In this document: positions 1 to 5,922 of the stretch, piece by piece
How positions within the stretch are numbered: position 1 is the first letter of the stretch
How the letters are laid out: each line of letters starts with the position of its first letter
DNA from: Actinomycetota bacterium
Lineage (GTDB): Bacteria > Actinomycetota > Acidimicrobiia > Acidimicrobiales > Ilumatobacteraceae
DNA: 12,759 nt
NCBI GenBank assembly: GCA_005793785.1
Contig: SXPW01000021.1
Location: forward strand, 1-12,759
Direction of reading: 5' to 3'
The notes under the pieces: model-generated
Told to the model about the DNA's origin: nothing
Databases searched by the model: none
The model's input: the letters and a program-made list of their open reading frames with translations, nothing else
Position numbers and translations under genes: made by a program

Positions 1-507
1 GATCATCCACACGGGCAGATCTACGCCTTCGATCACGTTCCCGAGCGCCCGCAACGCCGTCTCTCTGCGGGCTGGAAACCCGATCCGGCGATGGATCGCC
101 TCATCGTCGAACGCAATGGATGGGCGGCAACCGTCCCCATTGCCTCGCCGTATCCGCTCGCAATCGAGATTGCGCCGAATGCACGACGCCCCGACCTTGC
201 ATCCCTCGACAAACTCGAGCGTCATCATTTTGGAGACCTGTTGCAGGACGTACTCAGGCGGATCGAACGGCTCTATGGCGGACCTACACCAACGATGATG
301 TGGTTCAATCAACGACCGACCGTCGACGTTGAGCACGCACGCGACATCGACGGTTGCGCCGACGCGTGGTTCAACGTGGAAATCGTGTCGCCGTGGCGCG
401 CGCCGCAGGTGATGCGCTATATCGCGGCCGCCGAGGTGGCGACGAGCGAATACTTCATTCCGGTCGTTCCGGAGCATCTGGCGAGCCAGTTGCGCGAATT
501 GGCGTAG
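1..507 (+). CDS. galT: Galactose-1-phosphate uridylyltransferase, C-terminal part (5' truncated by window edge)
   Basis: GalT swaps UMP between UDP-glucose and galactose-1-phosphate in the Leloir pathway in the cytoplasm. The frame is open from base 1 and gives 168 residues before TAG. It begins inside the family's active-site motif: His2-Pro3-His4-Gly5-Gln6, where the second His is the residue uridylylated in characterised GalT (E. coli His166). The rest fits the C-terminal half of actinobacterial GalT, with a WFN-(V/E)-EIVSPWR stretch near residues 124-135 and an AAAEVAT segment followed by a PVVPE end. The zinc-site and N-terminal half lie off the window. Its last 53 bases overlap the 3' end of lgt on the other strand. 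An aldose-1-epimerase-like gene about 3.3 kb downstream would be metabolically related, but lgt separates the two transcription units. Family assignment is confident; the galactose specificity is inferred from the family. Confidence 0.9.
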   Translation, partial: DHPHGQIYAFDHVPERPQRRLSAGWKPDPAMDRLIVERNGWAATVPIASPYPLAIEIAPNARRPDLASLDKLERHHFGDLLQDVLRRIERLYGGPTPTMMWFNQRPTVDVEHARDIDGCADAWFNVEIVSPWRAPQVMRYIAAAEVATSEYFIPVVPEHLASQLRELA

Positions 508-1336
508 TTGCCACCATCCCCTCGCTTCGTGGATCAACCCGAAGAGCGCCACGCCGCCACGCGACGAGAAGCCATGCCGCCGATACGACGAACACCAGGA
601 GCGACGTCCATTGATTGAGACGTAGTCCACCGGCATCCTTCGCCGCATCGATGCGGAGACCTTCGACGAAGAATCGGACGAACGAATACCCGAGGGTGTA
701 ACAAAGGAACAACCTTCCGGGACGTAACGCGACGCGGCGATCGAGTCGCAACAATGCGACGCAAAGTACGAGGTTGCCCAACGACTCATAGAGAAAGGTG
801 GGATGAAACAGCGTCCCGATTTCGAATCCGTCTGGCAGGTGACGTTCATCGATTTCCAACCCCCACGGCAAGGTGGTGGCTCGACCGAACAATTCCTGGT
901 TGAACCAATTCCCCCAGCGACCGATTGCCTGTGCGAGTGGCAAGGCGGGAGCCACTGCGGTGAGGGCGTTCGCCACGCCGATTCCACGACGTTCGGCCAA
1001 CCATACGCCGACCAACACTCCGACCAACACTCCACCCCAGATTCCGAGGCCGCCCTTCCAAATTTTCACGATGTCGACGAGTCGACCGTCGAATCGTTCC
1101 CAATCGGTGACCACGTGGTAGAGACGCGCTCCAATCACACCCGCTGGAACGGCGAGCATGGCGATGGCACTTGCGTCGTCGCTCGTGCCGGTGCCGTGCG
1201 ATGCGAGTCGCTTCCCCATCAACCATGTTCCGGCGATGGCCCCGAGCGCGATCATCAGTCCGTAGGCGTTCAATTTCAACGGCCCCAACTCCAGCGAGCC
1301 GGCAGACGGACTCGGCAACGAGGCGAGCCAGTTCAT
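455..1336 (-). CDS. lgt: Prolipoprotein diacylglyceryl transferase
   Basis: Lgt moves diacylglycerol from phosphatidylglycerol to the lipobox cysteine of prolipoproteins, the first step of lipoprotein maturation in the cytoplasmic membrane. The 293-residue product has several hydrophobic segments. It carries the Lgt signature at residues 139-152 (GRWGNWFNQELFGR), which holds the equivalents of E. coli Arg143, Asn146 and Gly154, followed by LPWGLEI. HPTFLYE (178-184) and RFFVEGLRID (221-230) match the later conserved blocks. The frame stays open upstream to 1492, but I chose ATG at 1334-1336 because family members begin close to this point and the extension reads like antisense of the neighbouring gene. 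No good Shine-Dalgarno is seen; a TAGCGT hexamer ends 7 bases before the ATG. The C-terminal 30 residues beyond the last helix are unconserved and overlap galT. The start overlaps that of the divergent M48 protease gene by two bases. Confidence 0.96.
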   Translation of the reverse strand: MNWLASLPSPSAGSLELGPLKLNAYGLMIALGAIAGTWLMGKRLASHGTGTSDDASAIAMLAVPAGVIGARLYHVVTDWERFDGRLVDIVKIWKGGLGIWGGVLVGVLVGVWLAERRGIGVANALTAVAPALPLAQAIGRWGNWFNQELFGRATTLPWGLEIDERHLPDGFEIGTLFHPTFLYESLGNLVLCVALLRLDRRVALRPGRLFLCYTLGYSFVRFFVEGLRIDAAKDAGGLRLNQWTSLLVFVVSAAWLLVAWRRGALRVDPRSEGMVATTPIRATGSPDAPERPE

Positions 1337-2252
1337 GAAACCCACGCTAGGTTCACGAAGCGTGTCGGGCCGTTCACTGAGGTTCGAGTGGTCGGCACTT
1401 GCGGGTATCACCGCAATCGTTGCGCTGCTGCCGGCATGGCTGATCACCATCAGCGTCCTGTGGTTGCCGTTTTGGCGCTTTGGAGCGGTCAACTATTGGC
1501 TGTTCGTTGGTGCATTCTTCGCCTTGTTCATCGTGCTCTTCTCCCGGTCGGTGCAACGATTTGTGCTCATGGGGTTGATCGGTGCCAGAGCACCCACCGC
1601 ACGTGAGGCGGCGCTCCTCGACACTGCGTGGCGAAGGATTCTGCGACGCAACGACCTCGAGCATCGCCGCTTCGTTCTCGCGGTGGTCGAGAGTGACGAA
1701 CTCAATGCATTCGCTTGTGGTGGTCACCTCGTAGTGGTGTCGTCGTCGGCAATCGCCACGCTCGGTGAAGAGGAACTGTCGGGCGTGCTGGCCCACGAAC
1801 TGAGTCACCACCTCGGTCTGCACACCGTCGCGCTCACCGTCACCCAATGGATGATCCTTCCCATCACCATGCTCACCAGGATCGGCATGTCGTTACGCGC
1901 GATCGCCGAGACTGCAACGGTGAAGTTTGCCCGTCGGATTCCCGTACTCCACGCGCTCGGACTCTTCGTTGCGGCATTCCTTCACGTCGCTTCGTGGTTG
2001 CTCATGCTGAACGTCTCGCTGGCGACATTGCTGGGCAACGCCGCAAGCCGTGCGAGCGAGTACCACGCAGATCGTCGTGCCGCACAACTCGGCTTCGGTA
2101 CCCAACTACTCTCCGCATTGCGCAGCTCGTTGGACACGGAGTCCTCGACCAGTCGTGACAGCGTATGGGCGCGAACCTTCGCGTCACATCCGCCGATGAG
2201 ACTGCGTGTCAACAGATTGGCTGCCTACCTCCGCGGACATCGCCCACAGTGA
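1335..2252 (+). CDS. M48-family (HtpX-like) membrane zinc metalloprotease
   Basis: The 305-residue product is a predicted integral membrane endopeptidase of family M48, the group containing HtpX, which degrades damaged membrane proteins. Two hydrophobic segments lie at about residues 22-44 and 53-70. The zinc motif HELSH is at 154-158 (His154, Glu155, His158), and the third ligand lies in EYHAD (Glu242 to Asp246). A second hydrophobic pair sits between them (about 165-182 and 205-235), the usual HtpX layout. The SHPPMRLRVNRL end matches the family's C-terminal THP-type motif. The start is uncertain. ATG 1335 has only a distant GAGG (1320-1323), whereas GTG 1362 lies 8 bases after TAGGTT and would give 296 residues with no loss of domain. 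It is the first gene of an operon and its TGA overlaps the lnt GTG by 4 bases. A role in membrane or lipoprotein quality control is inferred from the lgt/lnt context. Confidence 0.92.
   Translation: MKPTLGSRSVSGRSLRFEWSALAGITAIVALLPAWLITISVLWLPFWRFGAVNYWLFVGAFFALFIVLFSRSVQRFVLMGLIGARAPTAREAALLDTAWRRILRRNDLEHRRFVLAVVESDELNAFACGGHLVVVSSSAIATLGEEELSGVLAHELSHHLGLHTVALTVTQWMILPITMLTRIGMSLRAIAETATVKFARRIPVLHALGLFVAAFLHVASWLLMLNVSLATLLGNAASRASEYHADRRAAQLGFGTQLLSALRSSLDTESSTSRDSVWARTFASHPPMRLRVNRLAAYLRGHRPQ
1344..1349 (-). promoter_or_regulatory. Candidate -10 element TAGCGT for leaderless lgt
   Basis: On the minus strand TAGCGT ends 7 bases before the lgt ATG (1336). It overlaps, back to back around CTAG, the plus-strand TAGGTT hexamer of the M48 gene. 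No Shine-Dalgarno is present for lgt. No clear -35 is seen. Sequence match only. Confidence 0.4.
1348..1353 (+). promoter_or_regulatory. Candidate -10 element TAGGTT for the M48 protease operon
   Basis: TAGGTT ends 8 bases before an in-frame GTG at 1362. If it is used, the M48 protein starts at that GTG rather than ATG 1335, and the promoter shares two bases with the divergent lgt -10 on the other strand. No -35 is visible. Sequence match only. Confidence 0.35.
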
Positions 2253-3784
2253 GACGAGTCATCTCCGCCTCATCGCCGCCACTGTTGGCACTACTCGGAG
2301 GCGTTCTCGTCGCAATCGGTATCCCACCCCTCGCCATCTGGCCCTCGATGATGTTGGGAATTGCTTGCTACGTCATCGCTACACAAAGTGCAACACCCTC
2401 GAACCGTCGTTCGTTCGTTCTCGGCGCGTGCTTTGCCTGGGGCTGGTTCGCGCCGGGACTCGGCTGGATGTGGCACCTGGTTCCAGGTGGCTTCGTGATC
2501 GCGCCGCTCATCTTTGCAGTGATGCACGGCATCGCCGCGATCATTGCTCACCACGTTGCGCCGCGGGCAACTACGACGCTCACCCAGCGCATCGTTGCGC
2601 TGGCACTCGCACACACCCTGGCGGAGTGTCTGCGCTTCGTCGCTCCGTTCGGTGGGGTTCCCCTCGCCAACCTGGCATTGGGAATCGCCGACACTCGCCT
2701 GGCGTCACCGGTACGCATCGTTGGTCCACTCGGGGTCTCACTCTGGATATTCCTCACGGCCGGTGCCGCCGCCGAACTCTGGATTCACCGACGAACGTTC
2801 GGCTGGCGCACGCGTCGCGGTGCGTTCGGTGTGCTTGGCGTTCTTGCCGTTGCGCAGATTGCCGGTCTCATCGCACCTTCGGGAACCGGAACGGGCGATT
2901 CACTGCGAATCGCCGCCATTCAGGGTGGCGGACCACAGGGCGTTCTGGCGATCTACAGCGATCCGCGCGCGGTCACCGAACGGCACCTCTCGGCCACCCG
3001 ACTCGTGGAGGACGGCGCAACGGTGGCGGCGCAAGTCGATCTGGTGCTGTGGCCGGAGAACACCGTCGATGTCAATGACCTCTCCACCAGCCGCGTGTTG
3101 GATGAAATCGCGCAAGAGGCTCGACGCATCGGTGCGCCAATCGCCGTCGGTGTCACGGAGGACGCCGGAGCCAATTTCACCAACGCCCACGTCGTGGTGG
3201 ATGCCAGCGGCAACGAGCTCAGCAGATACGACAAGGTTCGTCGCGTACCGTACGGCGAATACGTTCCACTTCGTGGCGTGCTTCGCACCCTCGGGGCGCC
3301 GGTCGACCGAATCCCGCGCGATGCGGTAGCGGGAACGACGCCCGCAATCATCCGAGTGCCGAAGGAATCGGACACCGTTCCCCTTGCCGTCGCCATCTCA
3401 TGGGAGGTGTTCTTCTCTGGTCGAGTGGCCGACGGTGTGAATGCGGGCGGTCGAGTGGTGTTGAATCCCACCAACGGCTCCAGCTACACCGGCGAGATCC
3501 TCCAGCAACAACAAGTCGCAACGTCGCAACTTCGGGCACTGGAATCGGGTCGTTGGGTCGTGCAAGCCGCCACCACCGGGTACAGCATGTTCGTCGATCA
3601 CGACGGTCACGTACTCGACATCATCCCCATCGGCAAGCAAGGCGCGATCATTCGTGACGTTCCCTTGCGGACTGGTCGCACCATCTATTCACACCTCGGC
3701 GATGATCTCGTGACACTCGCGCTCGTAGTGGCCCTACTCGCGTGTGCTTGGCGTTTTCGCAAGAAGTCGGAGGCGCTCGCATGA
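2249..3784 (+). CDS. lnt: Apolipoprotein N-acyltransferase-like protein with Ser in place of the catalytic Cys
   Basis: Lnt adds the third acyl chain to the N-terminal Cys of lipoproteins. The 511-residue product has the family architecture: about seven hydrophobic segments to residue 208, a CN-hydrolase (nitrilase-like) domain from about 218 to 470, and a last helix at 485-501. Two active-site residues are present, Glu270 in LWPEN and Lys329 in YDKVRRVPYGEY, and the flanking Glu in PYGEY is kept. The nucleophile motif, usually I-C-(Y/W/F)-E, reads I-S-W-E, with Ser384 encoded by TCA at 3398-3400. The start is GTG 2249, overlapping the upstream stop as GTGA; a longer ATG-initiated frame from 2165 would only duplicate upstream coding sequence. 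The 3' end overlaps the next gene by ATGA. The fold is secure. Whether it still acylates lipoproteins through Ser, or has another role, cannot be told from sequence. Confidence 0.9.
   Translation: MRRVISASSPPLLALLGGVLVAIGIPPLAIWPSMMLGIACYVIATQSATPSNRRSFVLGACFAWGWFAPGLGWMWHLVPGGFVIAPLIFAVMHGIAAIIAHHVAPRATTTLTQRIVALALAHTLAECLRFVAPFGGVPLANLALGIADTRLASPVRIVGPLGVSLWIFLTAGAAAELWIHRRTFGWRTRRGAFGVLGVLAVAQIAGLIAPSGTGTGDSLRIAAIQGGGPQGVLAIYSDPRAVTERHLSATRLVEDGATVAAQVDLVLWPENTVDVNDLSTSRVLDEIAQEARRIGAPIAVGVTEDAGANFTNAHVVVDASGNELSRYDKVRRVPYGEYVPLRGVLRTLGAPVDRIPRDAVAGTTPAIIRVPKESDTVPLAVAISWEVFFSGRVADGVNAGGRVVLNPTNGSSYTGEILQQQQVATSQLRALESGRWVVQAATTGYSMFVDHDGHVLDIIPIGKQGAIIRDVPLRTGRTIYSHLGDDLVTLALVVALLACAWRFRKKSEALA
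3769..3773 (+). promoter_or_regulatory. Shine-Dalgarno GGAGG for the aldose-1-epimerase-like gene
   Basis: GGAGG ends 7 bases before ATG 3781, inside the last codons of lnt. It fixes the start at 3781 rather than the in-frame ATG at 3742, and gives the gene its own ribosome loading in addition to coupling through the ATGA overlap. Confidence 0.8.
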
Positions 3785-4566
3785 GCAGCGAGATTCGTCT
3801 CGGTGACGGCACCTTCGGCTGCTCGGTCAATGCCGTGCACGGCGCCCGGCTGTCGTCGCTACGGAGCGGTGCGCGTGAACGGCTCGTGACGTTCACCAGG
3901 CACGCACCAGCGACATCCTGGGGTGCCTTCCCGATGGTGCCATTCGCCGGGAGGGTTCGCCACGGCACCTTCGAACACGGTGCAGTTTCTCATCACCTCC
4001 CACGCAATTCCGGTCCTCATTCGATACATGGCACGGTGTTCGACACATCGTGGACGATCGTCGAACGGTCGCCCTTCCACGTCCTCTTCGTCACCCCACT
4101 CGGCAAGCATTGGCCGTTCGCCGGATCGGTGACGCACGAGGTCAGCATCGATCGCGCCGAGCGGAGCATCACCTGCATCCTCACCGTCAGCACCACTTCC
4201 GCAAGCATGCCGGCGCAAGTTGGTTGGCACCCGTGGTTCCTGCGTCCCGCGACGCTCGACTTCGACTTCGCGAACATGTACGTCCGCGACACGGAACACA
4301 TTCCCGAAGGTCGGCTCGTTACGCCACCACCCGGTCCGTACGACGATTGCTTCACCGGGTCCCGCCGACACCCGTCGGTGCGGTTCGACGACGGATCGCG
4401 AATCATCCTCGAGAGCGACTGCGATCACTGGGTGGTCTATGACATGCCGAAGCATGCGATCTGCCTCGAGCCGCAATCGGGCCCACCGAATGGATTCACG
4501 CTGGCTCCGCACGTCATCACGCCGTCGTCACCACTGCAACGCACGCTGAAATTGATCGCTCGATAA
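3781..4566 (+). CDS. Aldose 1-epimerase (GalM-like) family protein
   Basis: The 261-residue product fits the galactose-mutarotase fold, whose members interconvert alpha and beta anomers of sugars in the cytoplasm. In order it shows SWGAFPMVPFAGRVR (46-60, substrate-binding Arg58), NSGPHSIHG with His83, GWHPWF with His150 (the general acid in GalM), PYDDCF with Asp188/Asp189, and CLEPQSGPPN with Glu230 (the general base). All expected catalytic positions are therefore present. It is shorter than E. coli GalM (about 346 residues) and belongs to the compact bacterial subgroup, some of which act on phosphorylated or other sugars, so galactose is not proven. The start at 3781 is set by GGAGG and by the ATGA overlap with lnt. 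Being last of the three tightly coupled genes suggests co-expression with the lipoprotein and protease genes, although galT nearby hints at a former galactose cluster. Confidence 0.86.
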   Translation: MSSEIRLGDGTFGCSVNAVHGARLSSLRSGARERLVTFTRHAPATSWGAFPMVPFAGRVRHGTFEHGAVSHHLPRNSGPHSIHGTVFDTSWTIVERSPFHVLFVTPLGKHWPFAGSVTHEVSIDRAERSITCILTVSTTSASMPAQVGWHPWFLRPATLDFDFANMYVRDTEHIPEGRLVTPPPGPYDDCFTGSRRHPSVRFDDGSRIILESDCDHWVVYDMPKHAICLEPQSGPPNGFTLAPHVITPSSPLQRTLKLIAR

Positions 4567-4577
4567 CTTCGCAGCGA

Positions 4578-4583
4578 TAGCGT
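4578..4583 (+). promoter_or_regulatory. Candidate -10 element TAGCGT for a leaderless glycosyltransferase transcript
   Basis: TAGCGT fits the TAnnnT pattern and ends exactly 8 bases before ATG 4592, the spacing expected if transcription starts at the start codon. There is no Shine-Dalgarno in the 25-base gap. A TTGATC at 4552-4557 could be a -35 but lies 20 bases away, longer than usual. Sequence match only. Confidence 0.4.
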
Positions 4584-4591
4584 CATCGTGC

Positions 4592-5914
4592 ATGTTCGGC
4601 GGCGGCGTGCAACGCGAACTTGATCGCCTGCGTGAGGGTCCACTTCGACTTGCGTACCTCACCTACCGCGGCAAACCGCACGTCGGTGGTCAGGGCGTGT
4701 ACACCCGCCATCTCACAAAGGCACTTGCCGATCTCGGACATCACGTCGAGGTGTACGGCGGACAGCCATACCCCGTGCTGGACCCACGCATCGCCCTGCA
4801 CAAGTTGCCCAGTCTCGACATCTTCAACGATCAATACCCGGGGCGATTCCCCGCGTATTGGGAACTGAACGATTGGCCGAACGCGCTCGAAGCGCTGTAC
4901 TTCCTGAAGGGCACGTTCGGCGAACCGCTCACGTTCAGCCTGCGCGCGTACCGGGCACTTCGCGAACGAGTCGCAGACTTCGACTTGGTCCACGACAACC
5001 AGTGTCTGGGCAAGCACATCCTGTCCATCGAGAAACTGATCCCCACCATCGTCACCCTGCACCATCCCATCACCAAGGATCGCAAGTTGGAGATGGAACA
5101 CACCAAGACCCGCTGGAAGCGATACGGAATCTCGCGTTGGTACTCGTTCGTGAAGATGCAGGGCAAGGTCGCGAGCCGACTACCGCGCATCGTCGTAGTG
5201 AGCGAAAACTCCATCAACGACATTCACACCGACATGAAGGTGCCGCTCGATCGAATGCGATTGGTTCCCGTGGGTGTCGACCCCGACCTGTTCACACCAC
5301 TGCCGCACGTTGCGCGCAAGCCACACCATCTCATCACCACCGCGTCGGCCGACGTGGCGCTCAAGGGACTGTCGTACCTGTTGGAAGCAGTGGCCAAATT
5401 GCGCACGGAGCGCGACGTCCACCTGACGATCATCGGAAGGCCACGTGCGGGCGCGAGTGCCGATCTCATCGAGTCACTCGGTCTCGCTGATTGCATCACC
5501 TACGTCTCGGGTGTGAGCGACGAACGAATCGTCGAGTTGTACGCGGAGAGCACCCTGGCGATCGTCCCGAGTCTCTACGAGGGATTCAGCCTTCCTTCCA
5601 TCGAAGCGATGAGCACGGGCATCTGCCTCGTCGCCACCACCGGAGGAGCCCTTCCGGAAGTGACCGGACGGGACGGCGAGACCGTGCTCTCATGTCCACC
5701 GGGCGATGCCGAGGCGCTTGCCGCGACGATTCGCCGCGGGCTCGATGACCGTTCGTTGCGGGAGAAGATCGGACTCGCGGGACGAACCCGGGTGGTGGAG
5801 CGATGGTCATGGCGTCATTGCGCGTCGCTCACCGTCGATCAGTACCGCGAAGTACTCGCGATGCCCCACAACGTTGAAAAGGTTCGTCGACGGCTCGAAC
5901 TCGCGGTTCGGTAG
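4592..5914 (+). CDS. Family 4 glycosyltransferase (GT-B fold)
   Basis: The 440-residue product is a retaining GT4-type glycosyltransferase using a nucleotide-sugar donor. The N-terminal Rossmann domain begins at about residue 18 (RLAYLTYRG) with the glycine-rich GGQGVYTRHLTKAL loop at 32-45, which contacts the donor phosphates. The C-terminal domain begins near 225 (LVPVGVDPDLF) and contains the E-x7-E motif, Glu330 to Glu338 (EGFSLPSIE), then GGALPEV and a PPGDAEAL segment. Length is typical. There are no membrane helices, so it probably acts at the cytoplasmic face on a soluble or lipid-linked acceptor. ATG 4592 has no Shine-Dalgarno but follows a TAGCGT hexamer by 8 bases; GTG 4607 is an alternative. 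It is separated from the methyltransferase/toroid gene by 8 bases, so the two are surely co-transcribed. Acceptor and sugar are unknown. Confidence 0.92.
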   Translation: MFGGGVQRELDRLREGPLRLAYLTYRGKPHVGGQGVYTRHLTKALADLGHHVEVYGGQPYPVLDPRIALHKLPSLDIFNDQYPGRFPAYWELNDWPNALEALYFLKGTFGEPLTFSLRAYRALRERVADFDLVHDNQCLGKHILSIEKLIPTIVTLHHPITKDRKLEMEHTKTRWKRYGISRWYSFVKMQGKVASRLPRIVVVSENSINDIHTDMKVPLDRMRLVPVGVDPDLFTPLPHVARKPHHLITTASADVALKGLSYLLEAVAKLRTERDVHLTIIGRPRAGASADLIESLGLADCITYVSGVSDERIVELYAESTLAIVPSLYEGFSLPSIEAMSTGICLVATTGGALPEVTGRDGETVLSCPPGDAEALAATIRRGLDDRSLREKIGLAGRTRVVERWSWRHCASLTVDQYREVLAMPHNVEKVRRRLELAVR

Positions 5915-5922
5915 TTCGAAAC

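Noticed and set aside
1008..1031. Two tandem copies of a 12-base unit (CCGACCAACACT)
   Set aside because: It encodes a repeated V-L-V-G in a transmembrane helix of Lgt; two copies in a low-complexity hydrophobic stretch are not a meaningful repeat element.
803..1606. 267-codon open frame on + opposite lgt
   Set aside because: The lgt product on the other strand carries the full Lgt signature, and this frame encodes a low-complexity Arg/His/Cys-rich sequence typical of an antisense shadow in G+C-rich DNA.
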